Shown piece by piece: positions 8,458 through 17,488 of a stretch of 54,499 nt of DNA. Within the stretch, counting starts at the first letter, position 1. Each line of letters starts with the position of its first letter. A program made the translations under genes and the position numbers. The notes beneath the pieces are model-generated. The model was not told the origin of the DNA. It made no database searches and saw nothing but the letters and a program-made list of their open reading frames with translations. This DNA is from JAKFDI01 sp044508835 (GTDB lineage Bacteria > Pseudomonadota > Gammaproteobacteria > Burkholderiales > Burkholderiaceae_C): assembly GCA_044508835.1 (NCBI GenBank), contig JBIQHD010000032.1, positions 1 to 54,499 on the forward strand, in the 5' to 3' direction.

Positions 8458-9071
8458 AGCGGCTTGAAGTGCTCGAAGGGTTCGCGGCAGGCGAGGCAGC
8501 GGTACAGCGCCTTGCAGGCGGTGGCGCCGAAGGCGGACAGGCGCTCGGTCTCCAGGCTGGCGCAGCGCGGGCAGGCGACGGGCCGCACCGGCGCACGGCG
8601 CACGAGGCGGATGGGGACGGCCTCGCCGGCCTGCACCGGGCCGGGCGGCGCGATGCCGTAGTCGCGCAGCTTGCGGCGGCCTTCGTCGCTGATCCAGTCG
8701 GTGGTCCAGGCGGGGGCGCGCTGGAGCGTGATCCGCACGGGGCCGAGGCCGGCTTGTGTCAGCGCGGCGACGACGTCCTGCTCGATCTGCTCGGTGGCGG
8801 GGCAGCCGGAGTAGGTGGGCGTGAGCACCACCTCGATGCCGCCGCCCTCGCCCGCACGGACGGCGCGCACGATGCCGAGGTCGCACAGCGAGAGCGCGGG
8901 CACTTCGGGGTCGAGGACGGTGTGCAGGACTTGCCAGGCTTGTTCGATGTGAGCTTGCGTTTGCTCGGCGGTCCCCTCACCCCAGCCCTCTCCCCCAGAG
9001 GGGGAGAGGGGGCAGGAATCCTCCCTCTCCCGCTTGCGGGAGAGGGTTGGGGTGAGGGTCTGCAGCGTCAC
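8454..9071 (-). CDS. paaD: Phenylacetate-CoA epoxidase assembly protein PaaD, with a repeat-derived N-terminus
   Basis: The conserved part (from about residue 37, AHIEQAWQVLHTVLDPEVP) is a DUF59-type domain with TPTYSGCPATE and PAWTTDWISDEGR, then a C-terminal CPRC...YRCLACREPF metal-binding motif. PaaD is needed for a working epoxidase, probably in metal-centre maturation. With the GTG at 9071, which overlaps the paaC stop (GTGA), the protein has 205 residues against about 165 in E. coli. The excess is encoded by a palindromic repeat (8974-9058, residues about 5-33). No ATG, GTG or TTG lies in frame between the repeat and the conserved domain, so the repeat appears to be translated. A non-standard start cannot be excluded. 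Confidence 0.9.
   Translation of the reverse strand: MTLQTLTPTLSRKREREDSCPLSPSGGEGWGEGTAEQTQAHIEQAWQVLHTVLDPEVPALSLCDLGIVRAVRAGEGGGIEVVLTPTYSGCPATEQIEQDVVAALTQAGLGPVRITLQRAPAWTTDWISDEGRRKLRDYGIAPPGPVQAGEAVPIRLVRRAPVRPVACPRCASLETERLSAFGATACKALYRCLACREPFEHFKPL
8974..9058. repeat. Composite GC-rich palindromic repeat, copy 2, inside paaD
   Basis: Outer arms at 8974-8994 and 9038-9058 pair over 20 of 21 positions. Within them lie a CCCTCTCCC/GGGAGAGGG hairpin on the left (8986-9010) and a CCCTCTCCCGC/GCGGGAGAGGG hairpin on the right. The layout equals copy 1 at 2031-2136. On the minus strand it stays open in the paaD frame and encodes a low-complexity peptide rich in Ser, Arg, Glu and Gly. Confidence 0.85.
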
Positions 9072-9856
9072 CACACGCCCCCCGGATACGCCCGCTGCAA
9101 AGACTGCATCTCCGCCAGGATGTAGCCCATGTGCTCGCTGTGCACGCCGCGCTTGCCGGTGCTGCGGAAGGCCGACGCCGCCGGCACCGCGAGCCCGCAG
9201 TCGGCGAACAGCTCGCCCATCTCGGCCGACCAGTCCGCTTCCAATTCCGACCAGCGCGGCCCGAGCCCCGTCGCGGCCGCCTGCTCGTCCACCGCGTCGG
9301 CATCGAACAGCTCGGCCGCATGGCGCCACAGCGTGGGCAGCGCCTCGTCCACGCGCCGGCGCGATTCGCCGGTGCCGTCGGCCAGCCGCAGCAGCCAGTC
9401 GGCGGCATGCTGCTGGTGGTAGTGCGCCTCCTTCACCGCCTTGCCGGCGATCGCCGCCAGTTCCGCGTCCCTGGACGCGGCCAGCCGCTCCCACATCAGC
9501 CGCAGGAAGGTGGCTGCCATCGCGTTGCGCAGCACGGTGAAGGCGAAGTCGCCGCGCGGCAGCTCCACCAGCGTCGGGTTGAGGTAGTCGCGCTCCTCGC
9601 GCAGGAAGGCGAGCTGGTCCTCGTCCAGCGCCTCGCCGCCGGCGGCCGCGTTCATCTGCCCCGCGCGGGTGAGCAGCGCGCGCGACTGGCCGATGAGGTC
9701 AAGCGCCATGTTGGCCAGCGCGATGTCTTCTTCGAGCACCGGCGCGTGGCCGCACCATTCGCCCAGGCGCTGGCCGAGGATGAGGCACAGGTCCGCCAGG
9801 CGCAGCACGTACTGCACCGACGGGTCGCGAATGGGTTGGATCGACGGCGCGCCCAT
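9068..9856 (-). CDS. paaC: 1,2-phenylacetyl-CoA epoxidase structural subunit PaaC
   Basis: The 262-residue protein is the ferritin-like partner of the catalytic subunit PaaA. It resembles PaaA in fold but acts structurally. Recognisable segments are SVQYVLRLADLCLILGQRLGEWCGHAP near the N-terminus, DLIGQSRALLTRAG, and KAVKEAHYHQQHAADW. The C-terminal RSTGKRGVHSEHMGYILAEMQ is typical of PaaC. The ATG at 9856 overlaps the paaB stop by one base (TGATG), and the stop overlaps the paaD GTG start. The longer upstream frame belongs to paaB and is not used. Confidence 0.96.
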   Translation of the reverse strand: MGAPSIQPIRDPSVQYVLRLADLCLILGQRLGEWCGHAPVLEEDIALANMALDLIGQSRALLTRAGQMNAAAGGEALDEDQLAFLREERDYLNPTLVELPRGDFAFTVLRNAMAATFLRLMWERLAASRDAELAAIAGKAVKEAHYHQQHAADWLLRLADGTGESRRRVDEALPTLWRHAAELFDADAVDEQAAATGLGPRWSELEADWSAEMGELFADCGLAVPAASAFRSTGKRGVHSEHMGYILAEMQSLQRAYPGGVW

Positions 9857-10155
9857 CACATGTGGTCCACCGACTTGGGCAGCTCGTAGAAGCTCGGGTG
9901 GCGGTACACCTTGTCTTCCATCGGGTCGAAGTACATGCCCTTGTCGCCGGGGTCGCTGGCGACGATCTGGTCGGCGCGCACCACCCACACGCTGGTGCCC
10001 TCCTGGCGGCGGGTGTAGACGTCGCGCGCGAGCTGGATGGCCATCTTCGGGTCGGCCGCGTGCAGGCTGCCGCAGTGCTTGTGGTCGAGGCCCGCCTTGC
10101 TGCGCACGAACACCTCCCACAAAGGCCACTCCGTGCGTTCGGTTTCGGTCGTCAT
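9856..10155 (-). CDS. paaB: 1,2-phenylacetyl-CoA epoxidase subunit PaaB
   Basis: The 99-residue protein is the small subunit of the multicomponent epoxidase. It helps PaaA and PaaC assemble. The core WPLWEVFVRSKAGLDHKHCGSLHA and the end MYFDPMEDKVYRHPSFYELP are diagnostic. It overlaps paaA upstream and paaC downstream by one base each (TGATG), so the three genes are tightly coupled. Length is normal. Confidence 0.96.
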   Translation of the reverse strand: MTTETERTEWPLWEVFVRSKAGLDHKHCGSLHAADPKMAIQLARDVYTRRQEGTSVWVVRADQIVASDPGDKGMYFDPMEDKVYRHPSFYELPKSVDHM

Positions 10156-11162
10156 CACGCCGCCTCCTTCATCTCGCGCTTGCGCGCATGCGCCAGCGCC
10201 GCCTCGCGCACCCAGGCGCCGTCGTCCCAGGCCTTCACGCGCGCGGCGAGCCGTTCGCGGTTGCACGGCCCGTCGCCGGCGATCACGCGCCAGAACTCGG
10301 CCCAGTCGATGGCGCCGAAGTCGTGGTGGCCGCGCGCCTCGTTCCACTTCAGGTCCGGGTCGGGCAGGGTCACGCCCAGCACCTCGGCCTGCGGCACGGT
10401 GGCGTCGACGAACTTCTGGCGCAGCTCGTCGTTGGAGACGCGCTTGATGCCCCAGCGCATCGACTGCGCGCTGTTGGGCGACTGGTCGTCGGGCGGGCCG
10501 AACATCATCACGCTCGGCCACCACCAGCGGTTCACCGCGTCCTGCACCATGGCGCGCTGCGCGTCGGTGCCCTGCTTCATCATCGTCAGCAGCGCGTCGA
10601 AGCCCTGGCGCTGGTGGAAGCTCTCCTCGCGGCAGATGCGCACCATCGCGCGCGCGTACGGCGCGTACGAGCAGCGGCAGATCGGCACCTGGTTCATGAT
10701 GGCCGCGCCGTCGACCAGCCAGCCGATGGCGCCCACGTCGGCCCAGGTGAGCGTGGGGTAGTTGAAGATCGAGCTGTACTTGGCGCGGCCCGTGTGCAGC
10801 GCGTCGAGCAGCTGGTCGCGGCTGGTGCCCAGCGTCTCGGCCGCGGCGTAGAGGTAGAGGCCGTGGCCGCCCTCGTCCTGCACCTTGGCCAGCAGGATGG
10901 CCTTGCGCTTGAGCGTGGGCGCGCGCGTGATCCAGTTGCCCTCGGGCAGCATGCCGACGATCTCGGAATGCGCATGCTGGCTGATCTGGCGCACCAGCGT
11001 CTTGCGGTAGTGCTCGGGCATCCAGTCCTTGGCCTCGATGAACTCGCCGGCGTCGATGCGCTCGTCGAAGCGCTGCTGGCGCTGCGCGTCCTCCACCGAC
11101 TGCACGGCCTTCGGCGCCTCGGCGCCTTCGCGGCCCATCGTGTCCATGGCTTGGGTGTACAT
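10155..11162 (-). CDS. paaA: 1,2-phenylacetyl-CoA epoxidase catalytic subunit PaaA
   Basis: The 335-residue oxygenase subunit carries the di-iron site that epoxidises the ring of phenylacetyl-CoA. Two ExxH-type motifs are visible: DEGGH at 96-100 (Glu97, His100) and REESFH at 178-183 (Glu180, His183). The ATG at 11162 is preceded by a strong AAGGAG site at six bases, 14 bases after the paaK stop. A second Met at residue 6 is less favoured because the ribosome binding site fits the first. It heads the paaABCDE block. Confidence 0.97.
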   Translation of the reverse strand: MYTQAMDTMGREGAEAPKAVQSVEDAQRQQRFDERIDAGEFIEAKDWMPEHYRKTLVRQISQHAHSEIVGMLPEGNWITRAPTLKRKAILLAKVQDEGGHGLYLYAAAETLGTSRDQLLDALHTGRAKYSSIFNYPTLTWADVGAIGWLVDGAAIMNQVPICRCSYAPYARAMVRICREESFHQRQGFDALLTMMKQGTDAQRAMVQDAVNRWWWPSVMMFGPPDDQSPNSAQSMRWGIKRVSNDELRQKFVDATVPQAEVLGVTLPDPDLKWNEARGHHDFGAIDWAEFWRVIAGDGPCNRERLAARVKAWDDGAWVREAALAHARKREMKEAA

Positions 11163-11176
11163 GGCGAACTCCTTGT

Positions 11177-12487
<1,311 letters not shown>

Positions 12488-12504
12488 GGCGGGTCGCCTC
12501 CTGC

Positions 12505-12960
12505 TCAGATGTCGTTGCCCGGGCCGGGCACGCTCGGCCGGCCCTTCGCGCGGTACGAGCGGCCGCGGAACACGGCCACGCGCTCGCCGCGCTGGTTCGT
12601 CACGTTCACGTCGTACACGCCGGTGCGCCCGGCGAGCGACACCTCCTCGGCCACGGCGGTGAGCACGTCGCCCTCGCGCGCCGGCGCCACCAGGTCGACG
12701 CTGAAGCCCGAGGCCACGGTCAGCTCGTTGTAGCTGTTGCAGGCGAAGGCGAAGGCCGAGTCGGCCAGCGTGGTGACCAGCCCGCCGTGGCAGATGTCCA
12801 GGCCGTTGAGCATGTCGGCGCGCACGGTCATCGTGAGCGTCGCGCGGCCGGGGCCGATCGCGGTGACCTGCATGCCGAGCGCCTTGGACGCGCGGTCGTT
12901 GGCGAACATGCCGTCGCGCACCTGCTCGGCGGTGCGCTGGGCGGGATCCGGGGTCGACAT
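12505..12960 (-). CDS. paaI: Hotdog-fold acyl-CoA thioesterase PaaI
   Basis: The 151-residue protein is a hotdog-fold thioesterase. In characterised systems PaaI hydrolyses phenylacetyl-CoA and dead-end ring-hydroxylated thioesters, freeing CoA. The signature LDICHGGLVTTLADSAFAFACNS is present (about residues 53-75). The ATG at 12960 follows the paaG stop by 17 bases, with GGAGG just upstream. A longer upstream frame exists but overlaps paaG and lacks family similarity. Confidence 0.95.
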   Translation of the reverse strand: MSTPDPAQRTAEQVRDGMFANDRASKALGMQVTAIGPGRATLTMTVRADMLNGLDICHGGLVTTLADSAFAFACNSYNELTVASGFSVDLVAPAREGDVLTAVAEEVSLAGRTGVYDVNVTNQRGERVAVFRGRSYRAKGRPSVPGPGNDI

Positions 12961-12977
12961 CCGCAAGCCTCCTGCAC

Positions 12978-13778
12978 TCAACGGTCGGTGAAGCGCGGGC
13001 TGCGCTTGTCGAAGAAGGCCTGCACGCCTTCGCCGTAGTCGTGGGCGAAGCCGAGCTCGCGCTGAGTGCGCGCCTCGGCCGCGAGCGCGGCGGCGTAGTC
13101 CATCTGCGCCGCGGCGTCGATCGCCTCGCGCGTGGCGACGAGCGCGCGCGTGGGCATGCCGGCGAGGCGCTGCGCGAGCGCGGCCGCCTCCGGCATCAGC
13201 GCCTCGTCGTCCACGCATTTCCAGATGAGGCCCAGGCGCTCGGCCTCGGCGGCGGGCAGCTTGTCGCCGAGCATCGCCAGCCCCATCGCCCGCGCACGCC
13301 CGGCCAGGCGCGGCAGCAGCCAGGTGCCGCCGGTGTCGGGCACCAGGCCGATCCTGGCGAAGGCCTGCACGAAGCTCGCCGAGCGCGCGGCCATCACCAG
13401 GTCGCAGCCCAGCGCCAGGTTGGCGCCGGCGCCGGCGGCCACGCCGTTCACCGCCGCGACCACCGGCACCGGCATCGACCGCAGGCGCAGCGCAAGCGGC
13501 GTGTAGTGGCGCTCGATGAGCACGGCCAGGTCCTTGGGCGGCTCGCCCTTCGCCGGCGGCGCGGCCAGCGGGTCCGACAGGTCCTGCCCGGCGCAGAAGC
13601 CGCGGCCGCTGCCGGTGAGCACCAGGCAGCGCACCTCGGCATCGGCCGCCGCCGCCTCCAGCGCCGCCAGCAGCGCCACGTGCATCTCGCCGGTGAAGCT
13701 GTTCAGCGCCTGGGGGCGGTTCAGCGCCAGGGTGCGCACGGCACCCTGCTGCGTGATGAGGACGGGGGATTCGGCCAT
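12978..13778 (-). CDS. paaG: 2-(1,2-epoxy-1,2-dihydrophenyl)acetyl-CoA isomerase PaaG
   Basis: The 266-residue crotonase-family protein converts the epoxide made by PaaABCE into the seven-membered oxepin-CoA, the substrate of PaaZ. Oxyanion-hole regions are seen at GSGRGFCAGQDLSD and VNGVAAGAGANLALGCDLVMA. The C-terminal RSPRFTDR is typical of PaaG. The ATG at 13778 has AGGAG seven bases upstream; codons further upstream belong to the leader. It is the first gene of the operon, about 80 bases after the predicted transcription start. A paaB-type enoyl-CoA hydratase role is less likely given the context. Confidence 0.93.
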   Translation of the reverse strand: MAESPVLITQQGAVRTLALNRPQALNSFTGEMHVALLAALEAAAADAEVRCLVLTGSGRGFCAGQDLSDPLAAPPAKGEPPKDLAVLIERHYTPLALRLRSMPVPVVAAVNGVAAGAGANLALGCDLVMAARSASFVQAFARIGLVPDTGGTWLLPRLAGRARAMGLAMLGDKLPAAEAERLGLIWKCVDDEALMPEAAALAQRLAGMPTRALVATREAIDAAAQMDYAAALAAEARTQRELGFAHDYGEGVQAFFDKRSPRFTDR

Positions 13779-13845
13779 GCATGCTCCTGCGCTTCGCCTG
13801 CGGGGCCGGTCGCGGCGCGCCATGTTGAGGCGGCGCAAACGTTGA

Positions 13846-13865
13846 TTTACCGACCGGTCGGTAAA
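13846..13865. promoter_or_regulatory. TetR-type operator, probable PaaR box
   Basis: TTTACCGACCGGTCGGTAAA is a perfect 20-bp palindrome with the ACCG...CGGT layout typical of TetR-family repressors of CoA-thioester pathways. It lies immediately downstream of the predicted -10 element, over the transcription start, so bound repressor would block initiation. The likely ligand is paaR, encoded in the same operon. I see no second copy in the window. Confidence 0.8.
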
Positions 13866-13894
13866 CTATAGTTTCCGCAGCTTGGCTGATGCAA
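13865..13894 (-). promoter_or_regulatory. Predicted paa operon promoter
   Basis: On the minus strand, TTGCAT (13894-13889) and TATAGT (13870-13865) are separated by 18 bases. Transcription would begin near 13858, inside the operator, leaving a leader of about 80 bases before paaG. The TATAGT is part of a second small palindrome, AACTATAGTT. Confidence 0.6.
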
Positions 13895-14131
13895 GTCAAA
13901 GCCGATCAGGACAAACACGGGGTCGCACCGGGCGGGTGCGCATCCCGGCACTTCACGCTTGCCACACGCGGGCGGCCGCCGGGCGTGAACTAAAGTCTCG
14001 GCCTCGATGCCCCACCTCCACCTTCCCGCGCGCCCGCCGGGCTGCCCCGCCGGCCTCCCCGACGACTGTCGCCCGCCCCGTGAGCCAGGCGCCCTGCACG
14101 AACCGCCCGCCGGCGCCGCGGGGACACGGCC
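13895..14131. other. Spacer upstream of the SulP gene, nothing identified
   Basis: About 240 bases between the paa promoter and the divergent SulP gene. I see no convincing ORF, structured RNA or strong plus-strand promoter. TAAAGT near 13991 could serve as a -10 element but has no partner at a suitable distance. Confidence 0.4.
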
Positions 14132-15931
14132 TTGACGGCGCGCCTTCTCAGGTTCTGGCCCTGGCTGCCGCTGGTCTCGAAGACCGGGCTGCGCGCCGAC
14201 GCGCTGGCCGGCCTGCTCGGCGCCGTCCTCGTGCTGCCCCAGGGCATCGCCTTCGCCACGCTGGCCGGGCTGCCGCCGCAGTACGGGCTGTATTCGGCCA
14301 TCGTGCCCTGCGTCGTGGCCGCACTCTTCGGTTCGAGCTGGCACGTGGTCTCGGGGCCGACGAACGCCAACTCGCTGGCGCTGTTCGCGATGCTCGCGCC
14401 GCTGGCCGTCGCGGGCACGCCGCGCTACATCGAACTGGCGCTGGCCGTCACGGTGCTGGTCGGCGTGCTGCAGTGGCTGGTGGGCATCACGAGGCTCGGC
14501 TCGCTGGCGAGCTTCATCTCGCCGGCGGCGCTGCTCGGCTTCACCGGCGGCGCGGCGCTGCTGATCGTGCTGCACGCCGGCGGCAGCCTGCTGGAGCTGC
14601 CGGCGAGCGAGGCGCACGGCAGTGCGGCCGCGGTCGCGCGCATCGTGAACGGCCTGCCGGCCACGAGCCCCGGCGCGCTCGCCGTGGGCCTGCTCACCAT
14701 CGGCGCCGTGCTCGTCACGCGGCGCGTGAACCGGCGCCTGCCGTCCCTGCTGGTCGGGCTGGCGGTGGGCACGGCGGCCGCCACGGGGCTGAATGCGTCG
14801 GCCGCCCGCCTGGGGGTGCGCACGGTGGAGACGGTCGGCGCCTTCCCCTCCGCCTGGCCGCCGTTCGGCGTGCCGCGCATGGAATGGACCGCCCTGCCCG
14901 ACCTGCTCGCCATCGCGGTGGCGCTCACCATCGTGGCGCTGGCGCAGTCGATCTCGATCGCGAAGGTGGTGGCCGCGCGCTCGGGCCAGCGGCTGGAGGC
15001 CAACCGCGAGTTCATCGGCCAGGGCCTGTCGAACATCGTCGGCGGCTTCTTCTCGTGCTACGTGTCCTGCGGCTCGCTGAACCGCTCGATGCCCAACCTG
15101 GAGTCCGGCGCGCGCACGCCGCTGGCCGCGGTGTTCTCCGCCGCCTGGCTGCTGATGCTGACCGCCGCGGCGGCGCCGGTGCTGGCGCTGATCCCGATGG
15201 CTGCCATCGCCGGGCTGCTGCTGGTGGTGGCGTGGTCGCTCATCGATGTGAGCCACTGGCGCCACCTGTGGCGCGTCGCCCGCACCGACTTCACCGTGGC
15301 CGCCGCCACGGCCGCGGCCACGGTGAGCATCCGCATGGAGGTCGCCATCCTGATCGGCACCATCGCCTCGCTCGGCTCGTACCTCTACCGCACCTCGCGC
15401 CCGGCGATGCGCAGCATGGGCTTCGACACCATGGCGCCGGAGCGGCCCTTCGTGGTGGTGGACGACAACCCGGCCGCGCTTCCGCAGTGCCGCAAGCTGA
15501 AGCTGCTGCGCATGGAGGGCTCGGTGTACTTCGGCGCCACGCAGCACGTGGCCGACCGGCTGCATGCGCTGCGCCTGGAGCCCGGCGCGCCGCGGCACTT
15601 GCTGGTGATGGCCAAGAGCATGAACTTCATCGACCTGGCGGGCGCCGACCTGTGGCACGGCGAGATGCTGGCGCGCCGGGCGATGGGCGGCGACCTGTAC
15701 TTCCACCGCCCGCGCCCGCCGGTGCTCGAGCTGTGGGAGCGCACCGGCTTCCTCGACGCGCTCGGGCGCGACCACGTCTTCACCGACAAGCGCAGCGCGA
15801 TCCGCAGCATCCTCGCGCGCGCCAGCGGCGGCGGCGGCGACCCCTGCGCAGGCTGCGGGCAGCGGGTGTTCTGGGAGTGCGCGGCGGCGCGGCCGCAGGC
15901 GGACGGCGCCGCCCCGGCGGGCGCTCAGTAG
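14132..15931 (+). CDS. SulP-family inorganic anion transporter with STAS domain
   Basis: The 599-residue inner-membrane protein has the SulP core (GLLGAVLVLPQGIAFATLAGLPPQYGLYSA near the N-terminus), about ten hydrophobic segments, then a cytoplasmic STAS domain (about 440-560). Substrates of the family include sulfate, bicarbonate and carboxylates; which applies here is unknown. The proposed start is a TTG at 14132 with GGGGA seven bases upstream. After the STAS domain comes a Gly-rich tail with clustered cysteines (PCAGCGQRVFWEC) that is not part of the usual fold. The gene overlaps the convergent dnaB by seven bases. Despite its position, nothing ties it to phenylacetate. Confidence 0.88.
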   Translation: MTARLLRFWPWLPLVSKTGLRADALAGLLGAVLVLPQGIAFATLAGLPPQYGLYSAIVPCVVAALFGSSWHVVSGPTNANSLALFAMLAPLAVAGTPRYIELALAVTVLVGVLQWLVGITRLGSLASFISPAALLGFTGGAALLIVLHAGGSLLELPASEAHGSAAAVARIVNGLPATSPGALAVGLLTIGAVLVTRRVNRRLPSLLVGLAVGTAAATGLNASAARLGVRTVETVGAFPSAWPPFGVPRMEWTALPDLLAIAVALTIVALAQSISIAKVVAARSGQRLEANREFIGQGLSNIVGGFFSCYVSCGSLNRSMPNLESGARTPLAAVFSAAWLLMLTAAAAPVLALIPMAAIAGLLLVVAWSLIDVSHWRHLWRVARTDFTVAAATAAATVSIRMEVAILIGTIASLGSYLYRTSRPAMRSMGFDTMAPERPFVVVDDNPAALPQCRKLKLLRMEGSVYFGATQHVADRLHALRLEPGAPRHLLVMAKSMNFIDLAGADLWHGEMLARRAMGGDLYFHRPRPPVLELWERTGFLDALGRDHVFTDKRSAIRSILARASGGGGDPCAGCGQRVFWECAAARPQADGAAPAGAQ

Positions 15932-17346
15932 GCGTCGTCGCCGAAGCTGCCGGGCGCGAGGTTGTCGAACTTCGTCAGCGGCTTGTTGAAGAACAGCTTC
16001 ACCGTGCCGGTCGGCCCGTTGCGCTGCTTGCCGATGATGATCTCGGAGATGTTCGGCTCCTTGCTCGCTTCCTTGGTGTAGTAGTCGTCGCGGTAGATGA
16101 ACATGATCACGTCCGCGTCCTGCTCGATGGCGCCCGACTCGCGCAGGTCGCTCATCATCGGGCGCTTGTCGGTGCGCGTCTCCACGCTGCGGTTCAGCTG
16201 CGACAGCGCGATCACCGGGCACTGCAGCTCCTTGGCCAGCGCCTTCAGCCCGCGCGAGATCTCGCCGATGACGGTGGCACGGTTCTCCTCGCTGCCGCCG
16301 CCGCTGCCGCTCATCAGCTGCAGGTAGTCGACGACGATCAGGCCGAGCTGGCCGCACTGCCGCGCCTGCCGGCGCGCGCGCGCACGCACCTCGCTGGGCG
16401 ACAGCGCCGGGCTCTCGTCGATGAACATGGTGACCGTGCCGAGCTTCTCCACCGCCTCGGACAGGCGGCCCCATTCGTCGTCCTTCAGCGCGCCGGTGCG
16501 CAGCCGCTGCTGGTCGATGCGCCCGAGCGAGCCCACCAGCCGCAGCGCCAGCTGCGCGGCGCCCATTTCCATCGAGAAGATCACCACCGGCAGGCCCTCG
16601 GTGACGGCGACGTGCTCGGCGATGTTGAGCGCGAAGGCGGTCTTGCCCATCGAGGGGCGCGCCGCCAGCACGATCAGGTCGCCCTTCTGGAAGCCCGCGG
16701 TCATGCGGTCGAGGTCGAAGTAGCCGGTGCGCACGCCGGTCACCTCCTCGGCGCCGTTCTCGTGCAGCTCGGTCACGCGGTCGAGCAGCTGCACGACCAG
16801 CGAATCCATGCTCTGGAACCCCTGGCGCGAGCGCGAGCCTTCCTCGCCGATCTTGAAGATCATGCCCTCGGCCTCGTCGAGGATCTGCGAGACCGCCCGG
16901 CCCTGCGGGTTGAAGGCGCTGGTGGCGATCTCGTCGCTCGCCGCGACCAGCTTTCGCAGCACCGCGCGCTCGCGCACGATCTCGGCGTAGCGGCGCAGGT
17001 TCGCCGCGCTCGGCACGCTCTGCGCCAGCGCGTTGAGGTACACCAGGCCGCCGCAGTCGTCGGCCTTGCCCAGGCTCTGCAGCTGCTCGAACACCGTGAT
17101 CACGTCGGCCGGCTTGGTCTGGTTGACCAGGGCGCCGATGGCCGAATAGATGAGCCGGTGCTCGAAGCGGTAGAAGTCGGTGTCGGTCAGCAGGTCGCCC
17201 GCGCGGTCCCAGGCGCTGTTGTCGAGCAGCAGGCCGCCGAGCACGCTCTGCTCGGCCTCGATGGAGTGCGGCGGCACGCGCAGCCGCGCCACGTCGTCGT
17301 CGGGCCGCGGCGCGTCGGGAAAGTCGGGGGCGAATACGGCGGACAT
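15925..17346 (-). CDS. dnaB: Replicative DNA helicase DnaB
   Basis: The 473-residue protein is the hexameric 5'-3' helicase that unwinds DNA at the replication fork. The N-terminal domain opens with LRVPPHSIEAEQSVLGGLLLDN. The RecA-like C-terminal domain has a Walker A motif in ARPSMGKTAFALNIAEH and the conserved VVDYLQLM and RESGAIEQDADVI segments. No intein interrupts it. It lies downstream of rplI but is separated by a strong terminator, so it likely has its own promoter. Its 3' end overlaps the convergent SulP gene by seven bases. Confidence 0.98.
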   Translation of the reverse strand: MSAVFAPDFPDAPRPDDDVARLRVPPHSIEAEQSVLGGLLLDNSAWDRAGDLLTDTDFYRFEHRLIYSAIGALVNQTKPADVITVFEQLQSLGKADDCGGLVYLNALAQSVPSAANLRRYAEIVRERAVLRKLVAASDEIATSAFNPQGRAVSQILDEAEGMIFKIGEEGSRSRQGFQSMDSLVVQLLDRVTELHENGAEEVTGVRTGYFDLDRMTAGFQKGDLIVLAARPSMGKTAFALNIAEHVAVTEGLPVVIFSMEMGAAQLALRLVGSLGRIDQQRLRTGALKDDEWGRLSEAVEKLGTVTMFIDESPALSPSEVRARARRQARQCGQLGLIVVDYLQLMSGSGGGSEENRATVIGEISRGLKALAKELQCPVIALSQLNRSVETRTDKRPMMSDLRESGAIEQDADVIMFIYRDDYYTKEASKEPNISEIIIGKQRNGPTGTVKLFFNKPLTKFDNLAPGSFGDDAY

Positions 17347-17438
17347 CGCTCGATCTTAAGAGTGCCGTCGCGCGGAGCCTGTGCGCAACGCTGTGGAAAT
17401 CCGGTGCAGCGCCCGTGGACAGCCGCGCCGCGGAAACG

Positions 17439-17463
17439 AAAAAGGCCGGCATCGCTGCCGGCC
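17439..17463 (-). terminator. Rho-independent terminator of the rpsF-priB-rpsR-rplI operon
   Basis: On the minus strand GGCCGGCA and TGCCGGCC form a perfect 8-bp stem with a GCGA loop, directly followed by TTTTT. It begins 26 bases after the rplI stop and separates the ribosomal operon from dnaB. Confidence 0.88.
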
Positions 17464-17488
17464 CATGGCGTCAGGAGCGTGCGCGGCC

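Noticed and set aside
5543..8596. Single minus-strand frame of 1017 codons that would fuse the livK-like protein to upstream sequence
   Set aside because: The upstream part is in a different frame from paaR and paaE and has no similarity to a family. The signal peptide and ribosome binding site fix the start at 6688.
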